From Tolypeutes matacus (lineage: Eukaryota; Chordata; Mammalia; Cingulata; Chlamyphoridae), in NCBI GenBank assembly GCA_026826555.1, contig JAKSZT010053996.1, positions 443,505 to 507,504 of the forward strand: DNA of 64,000 nt. Reading direction: 5' to 3'. The notes beneath the pieces were generated by a model that was not told the origin of the DNA, made no database searches, and worked only from the letters and a program-made list of their open reading frames with translations. The position numbers were made by a program, and so were the translations under genes. This document shows, piece by piece, positions 34,080 to 45,408 of the stretch (positions within the stretch are counted from its first letter, which is position 1; every line of letters begins with the position of its first letter).

Positions 34080-35540
34080 ATTGAACAAGACGTGCTATTG
34101 AAATTATGTAGGAGAACAGTGTAGAATTGTAAAGTGACCTGTGTATCCTGAATGATGAATATTGTAGGAAGAAATATGAAATGAGTTTAATTTTATAGAT
34201 TATTACTTGCATATATGTAAACAATAGTTTCTGAAAATCTAATATCCTGGTGACATTCAAGTTTTTTTGTCATGCAATTCTACAGAGATTTGAATCAATT
34301 GGAAAACAAGTTTGAATGTTAACTCTAACATTTAGAATACAGAATTATCATTTTTAACTATTATCTTAGAATTATAATATACTTGCTCATGGAAGGCATG
34401 CAAGCAAACATGAATAAATAAACACATTTTAGAAGTAGAATTTTATGTTACATAAGCATTCTCCTTTTAAAATATTACCATTTAAATTTAGAAAGGAATA
34501 AAAAATGAAACTAAATAAGATAAAATGTGTCAATCATGGAGAATTATGGTTTCATTGGCTAAAGAAGTCCCCAGGATCTAGAATCTGTCAGAGTGTCATT
34601 GCATACATTATTAGTATTTTCTTGGGAAAAGGTCTCTGTAAACAAGAACGTAGAGATCACACCACATGAGGACATGGAAGTACATTGAAGGCATAAGTAA
34701 TGTTCAGTTTTTAGAATACAGATATTCAGAGTCTCCAGTTTTCAGGAGGAAGGCATCTGTATTGCCTCCAAATTGGAATCATGGGGAGTTTCTGGTAATA
34801 CCACTGCGGCCCAATCCACAAACCATGGTGAGTGCATTCCAGTGGGGAAATAGGAAAATCAGTTGGGTATATTGAGATTGGGATTTCATATTTGTAGTCT
34901 AAACAGGGAAGTCTCTGGTCCTCCACTTTCTCAAAGCTCAGTATTTCCCAACATACATTCCAGTGCCTTGTTTTCCTTACACTGCCACGTTCAGTGCCCA
35001 AATACCTTTAGATGGGGTCACCACCCAGTAAATTGTTCTTCCTGATGGCCTTTAGTTGTTACTTGAATTGTCTCTTCCAGTGCCCTCTAACCTCATCACA
35101 GGTAGGTGAGAGTGTGCCTATTGCCGGTTTACTTAGTCTTGTAAATGAGGTATATAGACCTGATTAGAGTCCAGTTGGATATCTGAACACTTTGCAGAGA
35201 TGTGAAACCACAGCTACAACAGTGGTTCTACCTGTCACATTATGCATGAGAATTGCTGTCCCATATTTAGAGTATGTGTTTATTTATTTTTTGTCTATGA
35301 CAAAGCTCATCTATGAGTTTTGAAGTTTCCTCCATGAACCAAGCCATACCATCAGTAGGAATTACTTTAGTCCTCTACGGTATTGATTTCTCTGCAGAGC
35401 CCTGGGATTTTTGCCATTTGGGCATCTATATCTAAGAGATCTATGAAGGTTTCCATCCCCCTAAACCCCATGCATGCTAATGGGGACATAGGGCTTCCAA
35501 TCCCTGGAGGGCACCATATTCCCTGGCTCATTCCTAAGCA
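34080..35540. other. Unassigned sequence
   Basis: I see overlapping short open frames on both strands near 34660-35050 but no domain, splice structure or repeat family. Confidence 0.4.
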
Positions 35541-35544
35541 TTCT

Positions 35545-36420
35545 TTTTGTTTTGTTTTGTTTTAAATTTTTATTTTTAAAGGAGTTTATCTTAGAGGCCA
35601 CATATAGCCTCTAAGCAACAAGAAGGCCCTCAGAAGGTAACTCTTAGGCAATGTATATTACTAGGTCAAATTTTGATTTCACAAGAACAAGTACAAGCAT
35701 CAGTCTCAAGGGCCTGGTACATTGGGCTAACTTCCTTTGCTAGACATTGCCCATGTACTCCAGATATTCTTGCCAAACTCTGAGAGAATGTAGCATGACT
35801 TGCCAGGATGGGAATTCAATTATTCTGTGGGTCTCCACTCACCAAGACAACACCCCCTGACCACATGAACACACTCACTTTCCATGGAGGCATGCATAAA
35901 TATTTTTTTTGCATTGTGCCTTTCATCACCATAAGATCTGTTCTCTTTTATGTATATTGACAATTTCTTCTATATGTTCTCCCAGTGTCTCTCTCTTTTT
36001 TATTTTTCCCGAGTTTATTTTCTGGGAAGCTTTAGGTTACAGAAAAGTCACATAGAACATACAGGGGATTCCCATACACCTCACTTCCCCCCCATCCTCC
36101 CCTACTGATAACATCCTACATGAGTTTAATACATTTGTTACAATTGGTGAACAAATATCAAAGCATTGCTACTAACCATGGTCAGTGGTTTTAAATCATG
36201 GTTTACTGTTTGTGCAGTGTAATTTTTATAGGTTCTTACAAAATCTCCTGTATAAGTCATTGCAAGATCACAGAGAACAACTTCAGTGCCCCAAAGATGC
36301 CCCATGTTTCATCCATTCCTCCCTCCATCTCCCCTCAGAACCTTAGCAACCACGAAGTTGCAATTTTTGAAGAATAAGATTCATAGTTGCATACATCCTT
36401 CAGGAATCAAAAAATCCATT
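35545..36420 (-). mobile_element. L1-derived sequence, reverse (3' UTR and ORF1-like pieces)
   Basis: 36000-36420 matches in wording the reverse L1 3' UTRs at 42405 and 44690 (AAGCTTTAGGTTACAGAAAAG, GGGGATTCCCATACACC, GCATTGCTACTAACCATGGTCAG). 35905-35990 (GCATTGTGCCTTTCATCACC..CTCCCAGTGTCT) matches reverse ORF1 text at 49585-49665. 35600-35900 resembles 43440-43750 (GGAATTCA..GTCTCCACTCACC). Opens with a TTTTG pentamer run at 35547. Confidence 0.6.
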
Positions 36421-37913
36421 CTTTAAGTGAAGAAAATGTGATGAAGCAACACACATAATAATTTAGAAAGAAGTATAGGAATCATTTTCTGTACAAATAA
36501 TTTATAAAATATTAAAGTGCCCTCTAGTAATAAAAATCTCTAGAACTTATAGTGAAAATATAGATATACATAAATATTTTAACTTGGTGAAAAATGTGTT
36601 CCTGTATTTAAATTATAAATTAAGAGAGAAATGGCAAAAAATGTAAAAACAAAAACAAAACAATGTTATGTTATGTATATGTTAGAACAAATATATGAAA
36701 GAAGCTACCCCAAAAAGACTTGGAAAGAGAAGAATCAATTCCACATGCTAGAAAATATGTATGAAGGTGAACTGCATGTAAAAGAAGTGATAAACATGGA
36801 CTGGACAGGAAAATGGAGAGATTATTTTGAAATTTAAAACAAAAATATAAAAGCAGGATAGAAACTTTGCCCCTAAAGACACTCTTCAGATAAGTCCTTA
36901 AGTCCTCTCTTATTTATATATGTTGCTTTTTAAAATTACTAAATCATCCTATGCCAGTATTCTAACTTGATCTATCCTCCTGCTTTACCTGGGGAAGGTC
37001 CACCCCAACTTCAGGTCTCATTAAAGCTGGGACCTCATTGGTGATAATATTTGTCAAGTAATCAATAGTGGAGAAAAATAAAGTACTATATAAATAGTTT
37101 GATGAAAGGGAAATATATAGGATAAGAGAAATTTAATTTAGGCATAACGATCTTTTTCTTAGATTTCCCAACGGGAATGGAGACAAAATGAAGTAATCAA
37201 AGATCTGTAATAAAAATATTATCATTAGTTATAGTAGTTGAATGAATCACTCAAACTGGTATGATCAAACTGTGAACCTTAGAGAAACACAAACCAATGT
37301 CAACAGCATAGCTTTGGTGTTAAAGGGAACCCTAGGAAAAATGATCTCCAGCCTTGTGGAAGATGACATGCTACTTCTCCTACATGACCTTCCTTCTACC
37401 CTGACCTACCTTGCTCAATTCCACTTCCTCCCCTTAAAGAACGCCCTTTCCCCCAAAGCCAGAAACAACTTTCATCAAAGGATATGTTGAAAGTAATCCA
37501 TAATAAGACAAAAGTGCCTGTGTAAATTAATTCCTTTGCTAAAATGCACATAACAATTGTAAATATCTATTTAGTTATTACAGTGGTCTCCTCATTTGCT
37601 TCTATGAATTGAATGATCTTGCTATAACTAAAAATTGATGTTAAAACTATAAATATTTAAGTTATTATTTTAGCTAAATAAAATATTGATTATTACCTCT
37701 AAATTACATTCTGAGGGAAAAAAATATGGCTTAATAAAAATATAAGAAATACAAGACCAAAAAACAGGTGTTTTGACTGTAGAAGAATACAATTAGGGAA
37801 CTACCTGTTCTCATAGATAAACAGGAATTTTAGAAATCTTATAAAAACTCTATAAAATGCCCCTACTCAGAAGTACCAGAACCCACTGAGACCAGGGACA
37901 CTAAGGAATGATT
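36421..37913. other. Unassigned AT-rich sequence
   Basis: Open frames at 36631-36837 and 37242-37490 have no recognised domain and a base composition like their surroundings. I do not call a gene. Confidence 0.4.
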
Positions 37914-37927
37914 TAATTTATAACACA

Positions 37928-38108
37928 GGGAAGCGGCTGTGGCTCAATCAGTGGGGCTCCCGTTTGCCATATGGGAGGCCCCGGGTTCGGTTCCCGGGGC
38001 CTCCCGGTGGGGGCGGGCCCGCCCGCACGGCGTGGTTGGCTGACCCAGCGAGCACGAGCAGCAAGGGGGGGATAAATGAATAAATAAATAAAATCTTTAA
38101 AAAAAAAA
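37928..38108 (+). mobile_element. Young tRNA-derived SINE with perfect target duplication
   Basis: About 180 bp: GGGAAGCGGCTGTGGCTCAA (A-box-like TGGCTCAATCAG), B-box-like GGTTCGGTTCC near 37985, CpG-rich middle (GGGGGCGGGCCCGCCCGCAC), then AATAAATAAATAAAATCTTT and an A run. TAATTTATAACACA flanks it at 37914-37927 and 38109-38122 without mismatch. High CpG retention also suggests youth. Confidence 0.95.
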
Positions 38109-38122
38109 TAATTTATAACACA

Positions 38123-39705
38123 TGGCAATATAGAATCTTTGTTCACCAAAGGACTCTCCCAAACTTCTGGTACCATGGTACATCATTCTTGGGGACAGTT
38201 GTGGGGAGAGACTAAGACTGTACCAATCAAATAATCCTCTTTTTCCAGAACATGTTGCAAATCTCCACCGCCATTGTTCTTATTGTATGTTATATAAACA
38301 TCACCCCTGACCTCAACAGAAATTTGCAGTCAGAGTTTGGCTGCAGAAGTAGGTTTATTAATAAATGGAGGGATAGCAAGGGGCTGCTCAGTATCTGAGG
38401 AAGATCTTCTTTATCAGGGCCTCACATCCCTCCAATTGCAAATGCATGAGTCGCTACTCTGTCTGCTCATGCAACTGGCTTCCCTTTTTAGGGGAAGAGT
38501 AGCCCTGGGTCTCTCAGGCCTGAAAAGCTTTCTCCCTCTTCCCCTCTAATTCCTAGGTCTTCTCACCACTTGATATCAATGATTCTTTAAGGTGTATATG
38601 AATTTCTTTTGAGTGGTCTCAGAGATTCTGCAATATGAATTGGAAATCCCTTAGTGTATATAGTTTGCTATCACTCAAAAGGAAAACAAGAGTTCATATG
38701 ACAGGAGACATCAGTAACTGCTGGTAGAGGAGTCAAGAAGGCATGACAGAAGGTTTGTGTACTGGGCAGGCATGGAGGTTGGGTCAGATTCAGGGATGAA
38801 CCATTCTTAATAAGGGTGAGTGTGTGTTGATGACTGTGAGGGCTCAGACTCCTGGATGAGACATGGCACGAGTGGATAAATCCTGAGGTTTTCTTAGATA
38901 ATGTAGGAGGATATTGATGTGAATTGTCATGGTGTCAAGCTGGGAATGGAGTCATTTTACTAAGTTGACAGGGATTCTGGGGTCATACAGGAGCACTTGG
39001 CAGTTCATTTGCCTCTGATGCACTGTGGTTGGCTGTATAAAGGCAGGGCAAGATGCACTTCACAGGACCTCATTTCCTCTCTGTATTTTCCCAAAATCCT
39101 GCCCTTGGTAGAGAGGATAGGAGAACTATGCCGTAAATTGAAAAGAATTCTGTCAAAATTAAAATCCCAATGACATAACCTCCCATAACATCTTCTATGT
39201 GATAATCTTTGGTGAATATTTTCTCAGGAAACCTTTATATAAACTATATATTTTTAAGATATATTTACATATATTATGTGTATGTATGCATGTATACACT
39301 TCTCTATTAGGAACTTGGTCCTCAGTCCTCTTTCATATCTGTTAGGAGATTTACCTTTATTACTGAAGTTTTGATGGAAGAAACATATAATTGACAAAAC
39401 AATCAGCCATTATAATATGTACATGTCTTTCTGTAGATTAGAACAATATGTAACAATGACTGTGTACAATATCCCATCTTACAATGAGTAATCATAGGAA
39501 TATAAAGGCTCACCTGGGTTATTCTCCTGCCCATGTGGTCTCAACTGGGTTACTTGATGGAATTCAGATGGTGTTTGGTCAGGTTTCATAAGTCCTGATG
39601 TCTTCACTTATGTTTCTGTTGCCTAGGGAGGGACGACTGGAAGGCTGGGCTCCACTGGTCCTGTCAGCCATGCAATGGCAAGGAGCATGGTGGTCTCAGG
39701 TGGTC
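38123..39705. other. Unassigned sequence
   Basis: No gene or repeat was recognised. The GTATAAAGGCAGGGCAAG phrase near 39034 is a TATA-like string of unknown meaning. Confidence 0.4.
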
Positions 39706-39720
39706 AAATTCCTTACACGT

Positions 39721-39901
39721 GGGGAAGCGGCTGTGGCTCAATCAGTAGGGCTCCCGTTTACCATATGGGAGGCCCCGGGTTCGGTTCCCGGGGCCTCCTG
39801 GTGAAGGCAAGCCCGCCCACACGGCGTGGTTAGCTGACCCAGCGAGCACAAGCAGCAAGGGGGGGATAAATGAATAAATAAATAAAATCTTAAAAAAAAA
39901 A
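39721..39901 (+). mobile_element. Young tRNA-derived SINE, sister of 37928
   Basis: It is nearly identical to the copy 1.8 kb upstream, with a few substitutions in the middle (GGTGAAGGCAAGCCCGCCCAC, several former CpG sites changed). AAATTCCTTACACGTGG at 39706-39722 and AAATTCCTTACACATGG at 39902-39918 form the target duplication, overlapping the first SINE bases. Confidence 0.95.
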
Positions 39902-39918
39902 AAATTCCTTACACATGG

Positions 39919-42404
39919 CTCAGGAATCCCCAAAATAGTGATCTGAGAGACAGGAAGTAGAAGACATCAGTTTCTCATATTCTGGACTATAAAATAGCAT
40001 TATGAGTCTTGCTTCTGCCTCTATTGGTCACAGCAGTCACAGAGCCCACCCAGTTTCAAGTAGAGGGGACACCTTTCTACAGGAGGTTTATCCTTGTGAC
40101 AAATATACTCAACCAAGGCCCCAATTTTCCTTGACTGGGGCATCAATTTGCCACAAGCTGGTCCTTGAGGAGCATAGGCCTAAGTGGACTTGGATTAATT
40201 ACTGTGGTCAGTATTTTGTCTCCTCAGACACAGGTGCAAGACAACATCACTGAAACCCCCATGTGGTTCCCAGAGCCAGTATATGTGCCAGCCCCTGGGG
40301 GCTGAGCTGTGACCCCATGCACATCACTGTGGGTGTGTGTTTAAAAGGAACCCACTCTAACCTGGATTGTTTAATCATGACCAGGGGTGTGGAGGGAGAG
40401 TGAGTTCTGGACAATAAGTGCCAGAGAAAGAACTGTAGGGATTTCTCCAGAACCCTGAGTGATCTTATGTTTATTGCTGCTTCCAGGTGACTGAGACCAG
40501 AATTACCTAGTCTCCCTCCCTCACCATACCCAATATTTTATCAGTGGAATTCTTGCGCTGTGATTATTCAGAGATGCTTCTCACCTCTTCATACTCCAAA
40601 CTGAGCTCCTCCTTCTGAAGAAATCTTCCATGTCAAACTCCTGCCAAGGCATGCAAGGGTTTTAACATATTCAGACATTAATGTCATAATTAAAGACTAA
40701 GAGATATCATTTTTGAGGATGAAAACTTTCATGCCTAATTGAAGATTTCCTGGAAATCCTTCTAATTTTAATTATACTTCCTTCTCTGCCCAAACCAGGG
40801 ATTACTCTAAACTAAGGAATTTTATTATTATTTTATATTTTATTGTCATTATTAAATTAAAACATGGGTAGGGATTAGCTATTAAATTAAGATCTCAATG
40901 CCAGCTGCCTCTTTCATAAATGTCCCTCAAAATAAAATACCTGCTGAGAGGTGGGGCTTGAAAGAGATTGTAGTTGCCATTGTTAATTTCCTCATTTGTA
41001 AGATAACACTAGACATTTATTCCATTAAAAGGAATTTCAAACACCCCTTAAGTATTTATCCTTGAAATCCTGTGAAATGCATATTTGGGGTTGACAAGGC
41101 ATCAGTTTGGCAACTTTCTTAGAAAGTTCAGAAGAACAAGTTCAGGAAAAAAATGTAAAGAGAAAGAGGGTGAGAAATATAGAGGAAAGGCCTCTTTCAC
41201 CCTTACATGAGTGAAAGGCAAACGGGTTTTTGTTCATTCTTTTTGCTGATATCTTCACTAACTTCTCACTAAGCTTAAAATTATTTGAAAATAAAAGCTA
41301 AAAACGTAAGTGATTATTCCTTAGGTGAACGACAGCTGCACTAAATGGCTGTCTATAATTATGCCTTCAGTGTAATAAAGGATATTACCATCATCATTTT
41401 TTAATAGGTTTAGCCCCAGCCTATGGGAACCAGAATAGCCTGTTACTCAGCAGAAACCTGGATCCCAACAAAGAGGAAGGGACAGCGCTGGTCAATGGAA
41501 GCCCTCAGCTGCTCAGTTTCCCAGCAGGTAAATAAAGGTGTAAGTGCCATCTGTAAATTCTGGCATCCATAAGCTTGGGGAGGAAATCAGAAAATCACTG
41601 AGGTTCCCAGCTGCACTAGTTCTCTTTTCTCCTGAGGTTAAAAACATGGGTCCAAACCTAGCCCTAACTGCCATGGCAAGCACCCATTTCACAGACACAC
41701 TCCAGCCCTGACACTCATCACCCCCCTTATGGGGGCTGCCCAAGATGCATGTATCCATTTTTTCTAAACCTCACACTGAGAATGGGGGTCTCTCCAGAGC
41801 TCTGCAGGGTCATCTGACCCTATATACCTGCCCAGCCTCTCCCAGGATGCCCTCCACCCTCTGTGTCAGCCCTGATTCTCTCCCAATTCAGACCCCCAGT
41901 CAGTACCCAAGCCCAAATTGTGCTTAAAGGACTTGCCCTGATGGACTGTGGTGGGGACTGAGCTCAAATAGTATGGGCCAGTCCCCAGATCAGGCACCAG
42001 GCTCCTTGACCAACGGCACGTGGGAGATGCCTGTTATTAGGCAGGATCCTGTCTCCCAGCAGTCTTGGGTAGTCAGAGATGGTAGTGTGATCCAGTGGCT
42101 GCTTAGGCCACTGGACTGTGGGTGCCCTGACCAACAGGAAACATGATTGGTCAGTTACTAAGCAGAAACTCCAATTAAACGAGAGTAGGTAATGCATAGA
42201 AGAGAAAGAACCCACAAAAACCTCTAGCTGAGACTTCATGAAGGATAACAAAATATTTTCTGTAAACCAAATTTAATTTGGTTTGCTCTCGTAAGCCAAC
42301 CAGGATTCCACTCTTCTCCAGCCTCAGACACATCTTGTTGTTGATTTGGGCAGTACCTCTGTCTCAGGACACACACCCCTCCCCCCATCCTGCCTCCAGT
42401 TTAT
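39919..42404. other. Unassigned sequence
   Basis: About 2.5 kb without a recognised gene or repeat. Frames such as 41745-41927 and 41964-42251 are short and lack domains. It is one of the longest apparently unique stretches. Confidence 0.4.
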
Positions 42405-43905
42405 CCTTCTTTTTTAATTAATTTTTTTACTTTTAAAGAAGCTTTAGATTACATAAATGTTACATTAAATAAAATGAAGGATTCCCATTTGCCCCACTCC
42501 CACTCTTTGCCACATTAACAACACCTTCATTAGTGTGGTACATTTGTTTCAATTGAAGAACACATATTGAAGCACTGCTACTGACCATGGACTACAGTTT
42601 ACACTATAGTTTACACTCTGTCCCACACAATTTTGTAAGTTATAACAAAATATATAATGGCATGTATCCATCACTGCAATGTCATGCAGGACAAATCCAA
42701 TGTCCTGAAAATGCCCCCATATTACACCTATTCTTCCCTCTCCCACCCCTCAAGACCTCTTGTGGCCACTGCCTATATATCAATGATAAGAGTTCTTTCA
42801 TTGCTAGGATAATGATAAGTCTATAGTAAAATAATAATAAGTCTACTTTAGCCCATAGTTCATTCCCCAATCTTGAGGATTTGGGGATGATAATGCCCAC
42901 TCTGCTTCTAATTGAGAGGGAGCTTAGATCCCATGGGTCAGATGGATGAAGCTATCACATGGATAGCCCAAAGATTCAAGTCTCTTGGATATATACCCAC
43001 CAACTCCAGCAGCAAGTATAGGTTCAAATAGAAGGGAGAGATGAGCCATATGTAACGAAGCCAAACCTGAATCCAACTCTGTCACTCTCAAAAGTACAAA
43101 TTCCAAAGTAGGACCCACTGGCAAGGCAGCAAACTCTGAATCTCTCTGCCCTGACCATAGGATCTGGGTGTCTCCAGGGCCATCAGGAGCCCCACTATTT
43201 GGGGTAGTATCCACTATGGCAGTCTATGACATCCTGCTGAGATGTGCATAAGTGTTATCTCTGGGATGACCTCCCAACTCATTTTGAAGTCTCTTAGCCA
43301 TATAAACTCATTTGCCTTTACCTTTTCCTCCTTTTATTCGAGGTCTTTTTCCAGTTACATTGTTAGTTGGTGCTTAGTAGTAATCCCTCAGTGCCAGGGA
43401 GGCTCATCCCCAGGAGTCATGTCCCATGCTGGGGGGAAGGTAATGCATTTATATGCTGAGTTTGGCTTAGAGAGGGGCCACATTTAAGAAACAAAGATGC
43501 TCTCAGGAGCAACTCAGGCACCCCACAACATTAGGCTAAGTTTCTATTTCAAGAGCAAAGGTTCTCAAGCATAGTTGTCAATATCAAGGACCTATCAATG
43601 GACCATCCTCCTTCACCAGTCATTGCCCTTGCACTTGAGGGACAGTTGCTGCTCCATTAGAGAACATGGCAGATCTCTCCAGGGGAATTCATTATTCTCT
43701 TGGTTATTGTGTGAATCTCCACCCACTGTGACAATGCCCTTGGAACATTTAAACACATTTATATGCCTTATATCTATGTCCAGGTGAACTTCCTCCCATG
43801 TATTCCCCATCATTGACACCTCACACCAATGATCCTCCCATGCCCCAGCTGTAACCCTTCTGTGATCTAAAGCTTTGTCAAAAATAAAGCCAATAAAATA
43901 GCCAA
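42405..43905 (-). mobile_element. L1 3' UTR family sequence, reverse
   Basis: 42405-42790 matches the reverse L1 3' UTR wording (GATTCCCATTTGCCCC, TAGTGTGGTACATTTG, AGCACTGCTACTGACCATGG). The next 1.1 kb (for example CCCACTCTGC..GAGGGAGCTTAGATCCCATGG, AGATTCAAGTCTCTTGGATATA) has no ORF2 and may be a longer 3' UTR or a separate repeat; part resembles 35600-35900. Confidence 0.55.
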
Positions 43906-43912
43906 GTACATT

Positions 43913-44480
43913 TGTATTAGCCAGGCAAAGGGGCACTAATGCACTATGCCAGAGATTGGATGGTCTTTATAAAGGGTATTTATTTGGGGTAGAAGTTCAG
44001 AGTTACTAGGCCATAAAGCATACGTCTCTTCCCTCACCAAAGTACATTGCCACGTGTGGGAGCAAGACAGCTGCCGATGTTTGCCATGGTTCAGGATTCT
44101 TGGGTTCCTCTCTTCCCAGGGCTGCATTTCTCTCCAGGCTTAGCTCCTCTGGTTCCTACACAAGGTCAGCTGTAGGCTATTAGGTTCTCTGGGCTTTGCT
44201 TCTCTCCACAAGGCCAGCTGTGAATTCTCAGGTGGATGGCTTGTCTTTTATCTCAGAGCCTTCTCTCCAACATCAAAACTCCATCAAATACTGCCCGCTC
44301 TGTCCTTTTATATTTGATTCTCCCACCCACCAAAGAGTGGGGCGCAACGACGTACTGACATGGCCCAATCAAAGCCCGAATTATAACTTCATCATGCCCA
44401 GATGAACTCGTCAATTTACAAGCATAATCTAATATAGATTTTTGGAATTCATAATTACATCCAACTACCAAATGGCTACA
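43913..44480 (-). mobile_element. Solo LTR, copy 1 of a 5-bp-duplicating family
   Basis: Forward ends TGTATTAGCCAGGC and AATGGCTACA. On the reverse strand a TATA box (TATAAAAGG, about 44304-44313) precedes AATAAA (43979-43984) near the 3' end, giving reverse orientation. Flanks ACATT and GCATT match at 4 of 5. It shares long phrases with 54504 and 61673, such as GGAGCAAGACAGCTGCCGAT and ATTTCTCTCCAGGCTTAGC. Confidence 0.85.
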
Positions 44481-44589
44481 GCATTTAATCAGAAAATGAA
44501 ATAATGATAGGATTACATATAAGAAATAAAATATATAAAAAACTAAAAATAAAATTTTTAAGTTGGGATATTAAAAAATAATGAAAAAT

Positions 44590-44690
44590 ACTTTTAAAAA
44601 TGTTTTTTGTCATTTTGCCTTTCATCACTAATATCTGTTGTCCTGTATGTACAGTGACATTTTCTTCCATTTATTCCCCAGTGTCTTACT
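44590..44690 (-). mobile_element. Small L1 ORF1-like fragment
   Basis: TTTTTTGTCATTTTGCCTTTC..TTCCATTTATTCCCCAGTGTC parallels 35905-35990 and 49585-49665, the reverse of ORF1 coiled-coil sequence. Confidence 0.45.
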
Positions 44691-45408
44691 TTTTTTAAAT
44701 TTTGTTTTCAAAGAAGTTTTAGGCCACAGTAAAGTTACATACAGAATATAGGGGACTCCCATATACCCAACATCCTCTTCCTTTCCACCTTTCCTGTATT
44801 AATACATTTTTATATGTGGATGGTACATTTGTTACAACTGATATAGAAATAGTGAAACATAGCTACTAACCCTGGTCAGTGGTTTACATTATGGTTTACA
44901 TTTTAGACCATACACTTTGGTCCTTCCCAGAATGGGAGTCCACTGCCTTCCCACTCATGGGGGTCTCCACCCACTGATACAACAAATTGTGACAAAATGA
45001 TGACTTGCACACTCCCTAGAAGCCTGCCTTTGGTGTGTCCTGTCCCGAATGCCCCCCATCCAACAATAACTCTAAACCAGTAAACCTTCCTTGTCATATT
45101 GCCTGCCATAAGAGCATTCCCAACTTTGTACTTTCAACCACATATCTGCCAATCCCCAGTGTTCACTTGGTCCCTCCCCAATCCTTCCCCTGTTCAATGG
45201 ACCATTCAACCCACCCTCCCCACTCTACCCACCTGTCAAATCTGTACTGCCCACTCCAATAATATCACTACCTGCCTGTCATATCCCTTCAGTGCCCAAC
45301 TATACACTTTAAACTTATCATAGATTATACCCATATGGCCATTGCCTCACAACCTTCTTCTCCCTTTTTATTTCCTGTAAACATATCTTCTAGACAAAAG
45401 CTCTCAGT
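44690..45408 (-). repeat. 3' UTR of the reverse L1
   Basis: The reverse strand leads from the ORF2 stop into this region, ending with AAATTTAAAAAAAG-type tail text at 44690-44705. Phrases ATACCCAACATCC and GCTACTAACCCTGGTCAGTGG match other 3' UTR copies in this window. Confidence 0.75.

Noticed and set aside
37928..38000. Functional tRNA gene
   Set aside because: The A- and B-box-like parts belong to a SINE head: a 180-bp body, A tail and target-site duplication follow. The same applies to the other SINE heads.
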